Source: Lepus europaeus (lineage: Eukaryota; Chordata; Mammalia; Lagomorpha; Leporidae). From it: a stretch of DNA of 64,000 nt. The notes below the pieces were generated by a model, which ran no database searches, was not told where the DNA came from, and was given only the letters and a program-made list of their open reading frames with translations. Shown here in pieces: positions 33,246-46,600 of the stretch. Position numbers and translations under genes: made by a program. The stretch covers positions 11,008,540-11,072,539 of the forward strand of contig NC_084831.1 of the NCBI RefSeq assembly GCF_033115175.1. The letters run 5' to 3'. Position 1 is the first letter of the stretch. Every line of letters begins with the position of its first letter.

Positions 33246-33948
33246 GTGTTCACTGGCTCTTAGCCTCTCACCTGTGCTGGCCCAGAGCGCGCTCCTGGGG
33301 ACACTGGCGGTCACGGGGCCACTGTGGCCTGGGTCCCTCGTCTCCTCCTGATGCCCCACTTCCTGGGATGGAGACAGGATCCCCCAGGCCTTGGGATGCT
33401 TCTCTTCCTGGATAGGCAAGACCCAGCGGCCCAGCCCTTGGATGAGCCACAGGTGAAAAAGGAGGAGGGGTCCTGGATGTGTCCCCTTGGGGCGTCCACA
33501 GTGTCTGGGGCGTCCTCCATGTTGGGCCTTGAGACACAGATGGCTAATTCCACACCTGATGAAAGCAGCATGACCCTGGTATTCATTGCCTGAGACTGCA
33601 GGCTTGTGTGGACTTTCCCGGCTCCCTGCTAGCCACGGGCCGCTAAGAGTTCACTGTGGTCTCTGAGCAGCCCTGGCCAAGGGCTTTATTCCTCCAGGCC
33701 CATTTATTGCGGTAGGTGTGGGTTTCTACAAGAACTCGCGGCCCTGCTCGGGCAAGGAGCCTAAAAATACGGCCACCCGCAACTCAGGGGGCTGAGCCTC
33801 CTCAGACCCCCGCCTGCTGTCCACGCGGCTCGCATCTTCCTCACTTTCCTCTGCTGCTCTCACCACAATAGACGGCTCCCCTACCTTGACCGGGTGTCTT
33901 GGAGCCTTCTCAGACCCGTCTCTTAAACCTAACACTCCAGGGGGCCTG
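33246..33948. other. Copy-2-specific block between CLCNK and FAM131C
   Basis: Unit 1 passes directly from the CLC-K 3' end (14145) to 'ggggcctgtcctggctgg', while unit 2 has about 700 bp more. The minus strand has an open segment ending at 33726 followed by AATAAA (33684-33689). No homologue was recognised and no target duplication or poly(A) tract was seen. Confidence 0.5.
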
Positions 33949-34097
33949 TCCTGGCTGGGCGGCAGCAGGTGGAACAGCTGTGTTTGTGCTAGGGGCCAGG
34001 ACCCTTCCCTAGGTCCCTCCAGAACCCCTGCCCAGGGGCCCAGGCACCCGCCTTCCCCAGCAGAGACCAGCCAAGTGCATGCTGGTGAACCCACCGC

Positions 34098-34103
34098 TTT
34101 AAT
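34098..34103 (-). terminator. Poly(A) signal ATTAAA, FAM131C complete copy
   Basis: Minus-strand ATTAAA about 580 nt after the FAM131C stop, the only good signal in the expected 3' UTR. It is conserved in the truncated copy. Confidence 0.5.
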
Positions 34104-34680
34104 ACCAGGGCACCGTGAGGACGACGGGGGTGGCAGTGGGGGCACCAAGGGAGCAGGTTTGGGGCGGGGAGAGCCAGGTGGACACTCCAGACACAGAGAC
34201 TCTGAAGGTGCCAACGAGTAGGGGCTGTGCCACCAGGGAGGTGACCTCATCTTCCCCAGGGAGCAGGTGCACAGGGCGGGGACTGAGCCCAGGGTCAAGG
34301 CAGGGTCCCCAGCCCCACTCCTATTGGGTCTCTCTGTCCCCACGAGGCCATCGGCCTGGGATACTGGCAGCAGCGCCTCTGGGGGCCATGGCCCCAGCAT
34401 CTGTCGGTGTCCTTGAGCTCCCTGAAGACAAGGGGCAAGGGGCCGTGCCACCTGAGCCTGGGAAAGACGAAGAGGGCTCAGGCTGCCTCTGATGGCCGGG
34501 TCCACCAAAGCACAGAGTGACCCACAGGAGCGCCAGCCCTCATCCCTGCCGCTTCCTCCCTGAGCCTGCCCCAAGTGGTCCAGAGATGCCCAGCGGCGTT
34601 CCCAGAGTCCAGATGTGCCTGGGCTATGGACTGGCCAAGGTCACGGTGTGGGCAGGTGCTGGCCCCATGCAGCCCCCACC

Positions 34681-37600
34681 TCAGTTATAGAAAACCTCAT
34701 CTTCCTCTTCGGAGAGGGAGCCGCTGTCCACCGAGGGGAGCGACCCCTGCAGGCAGCCCCCCGCCATGGGCCCCAGGTCCCCGGGCAGCCGCTGCCGATG
34801 CTGCTGCTCAGGGCTGGGGTGCTGGGGGCTGGCAGGAGGGAGGGGGGAGGGGGAGGGCCACTCATCGGGGGAGTCGGGCGAGGAGAAGGCCAGGAGGCTG
34901 TCATCCCGTGAGGGGCCGCTCAGGAAGCTGTCCTGCAGGCCTGCAAAGCAGAAAGGCGGGGGGGGGGGGGATGCATCCGGGCTCCTGAACAGTGGCCCCT
35001 CCAGGTGGGAGGATGACCGGCCCCCAACCCCTGCCCCATGCCCCACTGCGGCTGCCCAGTGTGTGACCTCGGCCAGGCCCCTGAACCTCCCTGTGTCCAC
35101 CTCCTCTCTGCCACTCCAGGGAGGGTACAGGGTTGGGGCCAGGTGCCTGGCTGGGCCCGGTGCCCAGTTTCACATCCTCACTCTGACCCTCTGGCTGTGT
35201 CACCTGGGGTGAGCTTCAGAGCCTCCTGGTGCCTCCGTTTCCTTAGTTGTAAAAAGGGGACGACGGGACCCACTCCCAGTGCCGCAAGGGCAGTAAGGGA
35301 CATTGCAAGCAGAAAGTACTTGGTGCTCGTCACCCCCTCTCCCCATGTGGGTGGCACCCGCTGGGCAGTGGGTCCATTTTACAGATGAGAAAACGAAGGC
35401 TGGGGAAAGAGAGGGTCTTGCCCGCATCACACAGCCTGGGGTGGCCGCAGGCCTCCAGCTGCAGCTCTGCACCACCCACCCCAGCCCAGGCCCCCGGGCT
35501 GTACCCTGGAGCTGATCTGTGTCCTGGGGGCTGGTCCCGAGGTGCAGCTCCTCACCGTCCAGCGAGGACCAGGCGCTCAGCGTGGCCTCTGTGATGGCAA
35601 ACTGCTCGGCGACCCCTAGGGACAGTGGGGTATGGGCAAGTGGGGGCAGCGCTGGCACCAGGACCGGCTGAGGGGCCACCTCTCGGGGCTGCCCATCTAC
35701 GCCCAGCCACACCCACCCCGTGCCTTCTCTGCCCGCCCACACGGTGCCCATACAGTGACCCCGCTCCCAGAGGCCCCGCTCCACCCCTGCAGAGCGGCCG
35801 GGGCCCCTCTCCGCTCCCCCTTCCCGCTGACCTGCTGCAAAGCGGGCCTCCCGCAGCTCATCTGGGAGGCAGTGGTAGCGCTCGTCCTCGGCCGGGGACA
35901 GCTCCCAGCCCGATCGCTGGGCGCTCCAGCCCTTCCACTCGATGAGGTGGGCCACACGGCCCCGTGCCATGGCCGTGGGCTTGGTCATGTGGTCCTTGAT
36001 GCTCTGCACCACCCCTGGGGCATTGGGGGCATTGGGGGACCGTCCCGACGTTACACCCTGCTCAGGTCTCCCTCCCAACCCCTGGGGTCTCTCCTCAGGG
36101 CCATCAGGTGGTCCATCCCCAATCCATCCATGCCTGAGTACAGGGGATGCCCGGTACCCCTGCCAAGTGCCCTATAGGATTCCAGGGCCCACCCAGTCCC
36201 TCCCATCCCTCCCTTCACAGGGCCTCCCAGGGCTGCACGGCCCCCTGGGCTCAGATGCCCCCCACTCTGACCCCATGCCCCCTTCTCCATGCTGGCCACA
36301 CCCCCAGTCCTTCCTGACCGAGCTCTCACCCTTGTCCCCCGCCCCTCACTTCCTGGCGCTTCTCTCCCGAGCTGTCCCTCAGTGAATTCCTACACAACCG
36401 CTTCCTGCTCAAGCTCTGCTCTGGAGACTCCGACCCAAGGGGACGTGGGTGGCAGAGGGCAGGGAGACCAGGCCTGGCAACATCGGGGAGATCCGGGCCA
36501 CCCCAAAGTCCCACTTGGAGCCTGTGGTAGAAAGTGCTGAATTGAATCGGGGCAGCTGTTTGGCTCAGTTAAGATGTTGCTTGGGGTAGGCACTGTAGCG
36601 CAGTGGGTTAAAGCCCCAGCCTGGCCAGCGCCGCGGCTCAATAGGCTAATCCTCCACCTTGTGGCGCCGGCACACCGGGTTCTAGTCCTGGGCGGGGTGC
36701 CGGATTCTGTCCTGGTTGCCCCTCTTCCAGGCCAGCTCTCTGCTATGGCCCGGGAGTGCAGTGGAGGATGGCCCAGGTCTTGGGCCCTGCACCCCATGGG
36801 AGACCAGGAGAAGCATCTAGCTCCTGGCTTCGGTTCAGCGTGGTGCACAGGCCACAGTGCGCCGGCCATGGTGGCCATTGGAGGGTGAACCAACGGCAAA
36901 GGAAGACCTTTCTCTCTGTCTCTTTCTCTCTTACTGTCCACTCTGCCTGTCAAAAAAAAAAAAAAAAAAAAAAGCCCCGGCCTGCAGGGCCAGCATCCCA
37001 TACGAGGTGTCAGTTGGAGTCCTGGCTGCTCCACTTCTGATCCAGCTTCCTGCTAATAAACCTGGGAAAACAGTGGAAGATGGCCCAGGTGCTTTGGCCC
37101 TGGCACCCATGTGGGAGACCTGGAAGAAGCTCCTGGCTCCTGGCTTCAGATCGGCACAGCTCTGGCCATTGTCGAGTATACCAGAGGATGGAAGACCTCT
37201 CTCCTCTCTCTCTCTTTCTCTCTGTCAGTCTGTCTCTACCTCTCTGTAACTGTCTTTCAAATAAATCTTTAAAAAAAAAAAAAAAGATGTTCCTTGGGAC
37301 ATCCATATCCCAGACAAGTGCCTGGGTTCCAGTCCGGCTCAATGCCCATGGCAGCTTCCTGCCACGGTGCACCCTGGGAGGCTGCCGGGATTGGTTCAAG
37401 CACTAGGGCTCCTGTCACCACGTGGGAAACCTGCATTGAGTTCTGGGTCCCTGGCTTTGGCCTGGGACAACCACAGCTGTTGTGGTCATTTTGGGAGTGA
37501 AGCAGCTGATGGAAGATTCTGTCTCTCTGCCTCCCAAGGAAAAAAAAAAGAAAATGTTGACTCCATCGCCACCTAGCTGCCATTCAGCTTTGGCTCCCCA

Positions 37601-40600
37601 AGGCTGTGTCCAGGGTGGGCGGGGCCAGCTCCAAGGCCAGGGGAGGGGCAGCAGGAACCTACCCACGAGAGACGAGGTGGCCAGGGCAGCCACGTTGTAG
37701 TTGCTGGCGCAGGATCTGGAGTGGCACAGGTGGCCATTGGTGGTCTGGAAGCACCTCTGTGGGGGTGGGGGTGCAGCAGTGAGCAGGAAGGGGCAGACGC
37801 CACGGGACAGCCTCCACCATCACCACCGCCATCCCCCAGCCCACCCAGCTCCCCTGGGCAGGATAGGGGAGTGGGGGTAAGGCCAGTGAGATCCCACCAA
37901 CCCCCTCCCAGGTCCACCGCTGCCCCCAGGGCGATGGAGTCCGCAGCAGGTGGCTAGTCCAGGGCACAGCAAGGCACTGACCTGCCAAGGATCCCAACAG
38001 AAATCCATCTGTTTGTCCTGCAACAAGAGGAGAGAGCAGTCAGGCTTGGCCAGCAGACGGCTCTAGGGCCCGAGCCCTGGGTGGTGACGCGGGCTGGCCT
38101 TCAGTGCTCCCTGACCTTGGGCCTGCCACACACATGCAGAGAAAGGAGGGGGCACTGTGGTACCGCCGGGCGGTACCTGGGTTTGAGTTCTGACTTTGCC
38201 ACTTCCTAGCTGGGGGCAGACAATGCCCCAAACCTCACAGCTGGTGGTGGAGTGTGCACAGCACAAAGTAGGAAAAGGTCCCCTAACACACACACACACA
38301 CACACACCCCTGGATGTCTGGATGTGATGACCTAAGTACAGGGCCAGATTCACTAGCAGCAGGGCTGGAGCGAAGGTGCCGTCTGCAAGGCTGGGTTAAT
38401 TCGGGCCGTGGGCCTCAGGCTGGGCTGTGCTTTCTACCCAGGCCAAGCCTGGTCCCTGGATGCCAGCCCACTCCAGACCCTCGTCCAGGTGAATCCCCAA
38501 CCTCAAGGACCCAATTGTGCTGGCAGGGACGGCGCCCCCTGTCGGGAGCTGTGGGAACAGCCTGGAATCTGGGCACAGGCAGAGGGAGGGAGCAGGAGGG
38601 AGGGGCTGTTACCTTGCCAGCAACATGGTCTGGAGCAGTGGCGGGCGGGCGGCCCTCGCACAGGTGTGGGTCAAGGGTTTCCGTGCCCTGGGGCATGGGG
38701 CAGTCCTTGTGGGCACTTGTGAAGAGATCTGGAAGTGAGTGGGACGGGGTGAGGTCAGGGAAGCCCAGGCCTCCCCCACCTGCCAAGTGTGTCCACGGAG
38801 GCCTGGAGACGACCTTGGCCTTGTTACCCACGGCGACTCCACAGGACACAGACTCCAGGGCACTGCCACTTCATCCCTGGGCCCTGCTGGGGGCCTCTCC
38901 CCACCCCACCCTGGTCTGGAAGCTTCTGGAAGGCCCCAGCCTGACCTCTCTCCCACACCACCCCTGCCTGCACCTGTGCCCGCATCTCCTCCTTCCCCTC
39001 CCCCGAGAGAGGCAGAGCTGCCCCCTCCATCCGAGGCGAGCTGTCCTCACAGGGGCTGATTCCCGCCTGCCTACACTCAGGAGCAATCCTGGACGGAAGG
39101 GTGCCGCTCTCCTCATCAGGGGCACCTGTCAGCGTCACACAGGCCCCTGTGCCTCCTCTGCTTGGGGACTTCACACCTGTCTGAGCAAGCAGCCCCCATG
39201 CCTCCTACTTCAAACTCCTGACCTCCCGCGACCTCTAGCCCTGGCCCACACCTCTGCCCACATCACAGAGGTGTGCGCCACCTCCTGTTCTCCCCAACCT
39301 GTGCCACGTGGGGTTCACGAGAGGCACGCGTGTAGCTGCCAGAAAACTTCCAACGGCCAAGTGCAAGGCTGACTCCTCTGACCCCGCCTTCCCCGAGCTC
39401 AGTGGCCCCCAGACCACGCTGGCCCCCTCTGCCTCCCTAAGCCACACCCCCCGGCGCCCACCCACCACAACAGCTGCTCCCCAGTCCCCATTGTGGCAGC
39501 CCCTCCCCCCACCTTGACCCCTAGCTGTTGCCTGCCCCACACCCCCTGCAGACCCTTTTCCTCCCTCTCCACCCCCAAAGATGGCATTTCTGCCACGCTG
39601 ATGCCTACATCCACACCCCAGGCCTGAATCCCCCCCTTGAGCTGGGGGCTCCACGCAACTTCCCACTCTCTGGACACCAGAAAGGGACGTCATACAGAAC
39701 TGGGACAAAAGCAAGCAGCGACCCCACACACATCTTTGCTGCGGTTTGGATATGTGCCTCCTAAACTTGAGAGTTTGGTCCCCACAGTCTTACTTAGTGG
39801 CATTAAGAGTTTGGAGCAGGCACCCCGGCTCAACAGGCTAATCCTCCGCCTGCGGCGCAGGCACAGGGTTCTAGTCCTGGTCGGGGCACCGGATTCTGTC
39901 CCAGTTGCTCCTCTTCCAGGCCAGCTCTCTGCTGTGGCCCGGGAGGGCAGTGGAGGATGGCCCAGGTCCTTGGGACCTGAACCCGCATGGAAGACCAGGA
40001 GGAAGCATCTGGCTCCTGGCTTCGGATCAGCGCAGTGCACCGGCCGCAGCGGCCATTGGAGGGTGAACCAATGGCAAAGGAAGACCTTTCTCTCTGTCTC
40101 TCTCTCTCACTGTCCACTCTGCCTGTCAAAAAAAAAAAAAAAGAATTTGGAAACTCAATCCAGTGGGAGTGTTTAGGGGCAAAGCCATGGGGAAGCGACT
40201 TGGATTGGATTACGACATTGGGGGTGGGACCCTGTACTGGATCTGGGCGGATGCACGTGGGGAGCCCTGCCTTCTGCTACGTGATGCCCTGGGCCAGCAA
40301 GAACACCAGCCCTGGAGAATGGACCAAGGTGCCTGATCTCAGACTGTGAACCTCCAGAACTGGCAGCCAAAATAAACCTCTCCTCCCTGTAGAATCAGGC
40401 TGTCTCTGCGACTTTGTTACGGTGACAAACGCTGGCTCACACGTGCCGTCTCCCTTCCCCAGCTTTAGAAAATGAGGCAATCCATTCCCCAGCTGCACCA
40501 ACTAAAAATTTGCGAGTTTCCTTCCTGCTCTGCCTTCCCCATCTCCCTCAAAGCCAACAGCAAGCCCAAAGGGCTCCCTCTCCGGCCTCTGTGCCAGCCA

Positions 40601-43600
40601 ATCCACCTCCTTCCTCACTGCAGCCCCTGAGAGGGGCTTCATTAGGGATTTCATCACTGCCCGCCCACCGTAGGGTGCACAGACACACACCTAGCTGGTA
40701 GGGCCGTCCATGCACCTAGGACAGGTGGGGCAGCCTACTGCTCCCAGGGGAGGAACCCAAACAGCAGGCAGCTGTAGCACAATGGTTAGTACTTGCGTGG
40801 CTGTGTATATGGAGACCTAGAAAAGGTACAGTTATAATGTGATACAAAAAAGATTTTAAATGGTCCATGCTGGGGTGGGGTTTGGCACAGTAGGTTAAGC
40901 TGCTCCTTAGGGTGCCAGCAACCCATGTGGGAGTTCTGGTTCAAGTCCCAGCGCCTCTGCTTCCTAGCCAGCTGCTTGCTAATGAGCCTGGGAAGCAGCA
41001 GATGATGGTTCAACATGAGTTCTTGCTGCCCATATGGGCTAGACTCCTGGTTTCAGTCTGGCCCAGTCCCCGCTGTCGCCACCCTTTGGAGAGTGAACCA
41101 GGAGATAAAAAAGCTCTATGTTAGCCTCTCTGTCTGTCTCACTCTGCCTTTCAAATAAATAACACCTTTAAAAAAAAACTCAATAAGAAGACAAAAAGTT
41201 TTTTAAATACAAGAGGCCCATGTGTAAGAATACTCACAGAGAGTGAGTTGGCAGGACTGGAAGCTGCCCCAGGTGAGGGAGGGGGTGGGCAGTGAGGGAG
41301 GACGGAGGCCTAGGACGCTACCGTCCACCCCTGCACATTCCAAACACTGCACACAGAGGCCACACTAAAGTTATCTTTTAAAATTTTATTTCAGAAAAGA
41401 AAAATTGTCATTCAGGTTAGCGTAGGCCTCGGCATGCCGAGCTGCCACGTGGGACACCCACATCCCATATCGGAGCGCCTGGGGTCGAGTCCCACCTCTG
41501 CTTCCCATCTAGCTTCTTCTAACGCACACCCTGGGAGGCAGCGGTGACGGCCAAGGGCTTAGGCTGCTGCTACCCAGGTGGGAGACCCGGATAGAATTCC
41601 TGTCTCCTGGATTTGGCCTGGTGCAGGCCTGGCCTCTGTGGCCACTTGGTGCATAAACCAGAGGATGGAAGATCTCTCTGTCTCTCCCCTCTTCGTCATT
41701 TTAACTTCCAAATTTACCAATTTTTTTTCTTCAATGCTAAATTAACCTTAGCTTATGGTAACCTTTTTGCTTTATAAACTTTTAATTAAAAAAAAAACTT
41801 GACTTTTGTAATAACATTCACTTTAAAATATACTTTGCAGGGTTGGCACTGTGGTGTTGTGCCTGACGCCATTTTATAGTGAACTTTTATAATTAGGAGT
41901 ATACTCTAAAATGATGATTGACAGTAGAGTAATGTATAAACCAGCAACACAGTCAGTGTTGCCACAATCCGGTAGCAAGTGCCTAACTGCCTGCTATGCT
42001 GTAACACACCGGGCAGCCGGTAGGTGTGTTCACACCTGCATCGCCACACACGGGAGTAGGGAGTAGGATGACAACCTATGACAGCTCCAATGTCGTGACA
42101 ACGATATTGTCACTGGAAACAGTCATTTGTCAGCTCCATGATGGATACCTGGTATGTGACCATACGTGAACCGTGTGGCGGCTCCACCCACAGCAAAGCC
42201 CTTAGCCAATGGCCACCTGACGCAGGACCCTGGCTCTTTTGTCTGGGTCCAGAAAATTCAGGCTTGCTCACACGGTGGGGTTGCCTGAGGCTCTCGCCCG
42301 GACGGCGCCCTGGCTGGGCTGCATGTCTGGAAGATGCCCTCTACCTGTCAGGGGCACCCCCGTCTTCCCGGGGAGCTGCTGCCAAGCCACCCTGCCCAGG
42401 GTCTCATCCCAACGCTGCTCTTTACTACCTGGGGCGGGGGGTGACTTCATCTCCTCCAGACTCCATATCACCATCTGTCAAATGGACCCCTGAGCGACTT
42501 CTTATTCTGTAACAGGAAGTGGTTAGGCCCCTGGCCCTGTCCAAGGTGCTGAAATGGGCTCTGTGTCCCAACCCTGCACCACTCTCTGACTCACCCTACC
42601 CACCTCTCCCGTGTGCCCAGAGGGTCACTGGCAGCAACTGGGGGTGCCAGACCCCAGTCGGATGTCTGCATAACCAGTGAGACCGCAGAGACCAGCAGGC
42701 AGGGGTGGGGCAAGCAGGAGGACAGCCGGCCCTCCCACCTCTGGTGTGGCCAAGACCGTGAGTTTTCCCAGGGGTCAAGTGCTGAGGAAGGTACCATGTT
42801 TCAGCCTCACTGGTACCCACCCCAGCCCCAGGAGCTGCCTGCAGGGCCAAGGGACCTCAGTGCCAAGAGGCTGGAGGGCGGATCGCTTCAAGAGAACAGG
42901 GAGTAGGCAAGGAAAGGAAGGCGAAACCAGGAGAAATCTCTGAAGACAGAGGCTGTAGAATGGGAAGGGCCCCCTCCCATGGCTCCTGGAGAACTCACCA
43001 CCCTAACCCGGAAGGTGGCCCCACTTCCTCTTCCACTACGCTCCCCTCTGCACCCTGGCCACGCAGATCACTCTCCGGGTGCTCCTCAGACACATCCAGC
43101 ACATTCCCCACCCCAGGGCCTTTGCACTGTCCACCCCTTCCCTCCCTCTGGAACCCTCTCCTCCCAGACACCACAGGGTCTCTCCCTCCCTCCACTTTGG
43201 TCTCTCCTCAAGTGCTGTAACCTCAGCACGGCTTCCCCCTATCTTATCGGTTATGACACCTGCCGGTCTCCACCCTTTACACGCTACACTCAGTGCCTCT
43301 CACCAGCACAGAGCTCTGGAAGAGCTGGGATCTGGCCTGCTTTGTTCTCTGGGGCAGCCCCTGCACCTGCCACAGGGTGTCACTGAATACCCGCTGCAAG
43401 AGGGAAGGTGTGAACGTTTGGGTGCCGGCCACACCGAGGCCTCAACAACGAGCCCGTGTTAGCCAAGAAACGGCCATGAGAGCGCCAGACATCCACACGT
43501 CCTGGCCCCTTTTCCCAAATTCCCCGTGCCACACCCATTCATGAGAAGAGAGAGGGACCCCCAAGAGGGGAAGAGGCCAGCAGAATAAGGAGCAGACGCA

Positions 43601-46600
43601 GTCCTCAGGCTGCAAGCAAGCAGGTGCTTACTGGGCTGGAGGCCAGAGGACAACTTCCAGCCCAACTGGACCGGATGTGGTGTGCAGCAGAGAGCTCCAG
43701 GATCAGCCCAAAGGCTGTGGACAGGTGGACAAGCCAGGAAGGTAGGGGTGAGTCCATGCGAGGCAGGGACTGTAGAAAAGGAAGGCAGGGTCAGGAGTAA
43801 CTGCCCCTCCTCCAATGAGCCAGGTGTAAGGAGGTCTGAGCCGTGAGGACGGCGTGGAGCGGCATGGATCGAGAGGGCTCAGCTGAGCCCCGCACAGAGT
43901 GCAACATTTCTTGCTCCTTATCCACAGTCTCAGCTCTGCGACCCTGAGCTGACCTTGTCCCTCTCTGGGCTTCAGGGTCTCTGTCCTCACAAAGGCAGTG
44001 TGAAAGTCGGGGGCACCTTGTTCTGTGAGACATGTAAGCCTTGTACTAGGTCATTTTAAGAAATGGAACAGAGGGGCTGGCACTGTGGCACAGCAGGTAA
44101 AGCCACCACCTGTGACACCGGCACCCCATATGGGCATCGATTCGAGTCCCAGCTGCTCCATTTCTGATCCAGCCCCCTGCTAATGGCCTGGGAAAGCAGC
44201 AGAAGATGGCCCAAGTCCTTGGGCCCCTGCACCCACGTGGGAGACCCTGATGAAGCTCCTGGCTCCTGGCTTCAGCCTGGCCCAGCTCAGGCTGCTGCAG
44301 CCATTTTGGGAATGAACAGTGAATGGAAGACTTTTCTCTCGCTGCCTCTGCCTCTCCCTCTCTCTCTCTGTAAATTGGCCTTTCAAATAAGTAAATAAAT
44401 CTTTTTTTAAAAAAAAAAGAAATGAAATGAAACAGAGTGGAGGAGCCAGCACAGTGGCGCAGCAGGTAAAGCCACTGCCTGTAGCACCAGCATCCCACGT
44501 GGGTGCCGGTTCAAGTCCCGGCTGCTCCACTTCCAATCCAACTCTTTGCTGATGGCCTGGGAAAGCAGCAGAGGATGGTCCAAGAACTTGGACCCCTGCA
44601 CCTACATGGGAGACCTGGAGGAAGCTCCTGGAGCAGCTCAGCTCTGGCCACTGCGGCCATTTAGGGAGTGAACCAGCAGATGGAAGATCTCTCTCTCTCT
44701 CTCTCTGTAACCCTGCGTTTCAAACAAATAAATAAATCTTTAAAAGGAAAGGAAGGAAGGAACAGAGTGGAATGGAGGCACTCAGAGCTGAGGGCAGCAG
44801 TGCTGGACTTAGTACTGTTTCCTGAAGCTTCTGTCCAAATGGCATGGACACGCTTGTGTGCTCGCACACACATGGATGGTGAGAATCTTCTGTGTAGGCA
44901 TCCTGGGTCACAATGCAAAGCACATTTATTCCTGTGCGTTCAAACACGTTTAAAGCTGCCACGCTTAACACTCCAGAAATTCTGCAGGTCAGGCACAAGG
45001 TGTTCCTCGCCACCTTGCCGGCTGCAGGCCCCCCCTGGGAGGGCTGAGAGGAGCCGGCACACTCCTAGGGCGCTGGTGGCCCCTGAAGCTGTTGTGAAAG
45101 TCCTCGGCCGCAGGCCCCGCAGTGAGGCTGGCTCTGCTGGAGAGGGGAGCACGGAGCAGGCTGGAAGGAGGAGACGTGACTCCAGCAAGGTCGTTCTCTG
45201 AGGTGGTGGTGGGCTCGGGGGACTCCCGGCTCTCGGTCCCCAAGCCTGCCTGCCCCTCACCTCACCTGACCAAGCTGCCTTCTCCCCTCCGAGGACTTTG
45301 GTCCCGTGATGTCACAGACAGGTTGCCATGGAGATGTCAGATAATGAAGCGGCCCAGGATGAAATCACAGGCTGCTCTTAGCCCAGCTGGGACCCGGCCA
45401 CGTCACCGCCGGCAACTGGAAAAACACAGTTTCCGGGGGGGGTGGGGCGGCCCGAGGGGACCCTGAGCTCCCACTCTTGAGACTGCTGCCCTCTCCCAAG
45501 GGAGATGGGGGTGTACCCCCTTTCTTCCCCGGTCCACAACCCCCTCCCGTGACCTCAGGGTCAGCAGCCCCTTCTCAGACCTGCCCCCTCCCCACTTCCC
45601 CCCGGCCTGTGGTTGCCACGGCAACATAGGGGGCTATTTTGATCCTGCAAGGAGAGGGGTGTTATCCAGAAGTCCTACATCCTCTGCTGTCACCCAAATA
45701 CCTGCTCTGCTAATCAAGGACGAGCCTGCCTGCCCACACCAGCTCCACTAGCTGCCCTAGTGGACAGCCACCCAGCCAGTCCCTCCTGATGTCTAACCTA
45801 ATCCCCTCTTGCTGCAGGCCTTCTTTGCTTGCTCAGGCTCCTCTCAATTGCTTCAGAGTCATCCGGGTCCCTCGGCTGCTCCTCAGAGTCCCAGCCCATC
45901 CGTCACCATGGTACCATCTCCCCCGGGGGTCTCCCAGAGCTCCAGGCCCCAGGAGGGCAGGGAAGGTCCAAGTTTAACCCTGCTCTCTCCCAGCAAACCA
46001 GAGAAAGTCAATCTCTTGATATCACACAGTAACGGAGCAAGAACCTGGCTCCACCCCTGTGCTGCTCCTCCCCGGTCAGCCATGCGCTTCTCAAAGCATC
46101 TCCGAGCACCTGCGGCCGAATGCACGCCAGGATCCCTCTGGCCACCGGGGCCCGGGGTGTGTGCTGCCCAGGGTGATGTGCCAGTCGGTGTCCTTGGCTC
46201 TGAACACAACCAAGTGGCCAAGGCTTCCTCTCGTGGTCCGTGCCATGGGTGGAAACCTCGACTCTCCACTGCCAGCTCCGGGGCTGCAGGCACACAACGT
46301 GACCCCATGAGCCTCAGGTTCTCATCTGTAAAGTGAGAACACGAGGGCACGCCCCGCGAGGATGGCGGGAGGCCCGTCTCTCTCCCCTCAGGTCCTCGTT
46401 CTAGGCAGCGGGGTGGACCACAGGCAGCTGCCCCTCTGCTCCTGTCCCTAGGTCAGTGCTTGCCCTGGGGACTCCACAGAGGGTGAGTTCTTGGCCTCTC
46501 TGCCTGGTGAGTCATTGCCACAAGAGCAGGCCACAGAACGTGGCAGAGGCAATGTCCACCACACCCAGGACACTTGGTTTTGGGTCACTTGGACACAGCA

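Larger units (their letters stand above)
36540..37552 (+). mobile_element. Old C-SINE, outermost of a three-level nest
   Basis: Left part 36540-36585, right part 37299-37552 ending in a CT tract and A run. Its uninterrupted relative is at 17575-17700 in unit 1, so it predates the duplication. Located in FAM131C intron 4. Confidence 0.75.

Noticed and set aside
38314-39372. 352-codon plus-strand open frame over FAM131C exon 2
   Set aside because: Antisense to a real exon; no recognisable protein, GC-rich composition.
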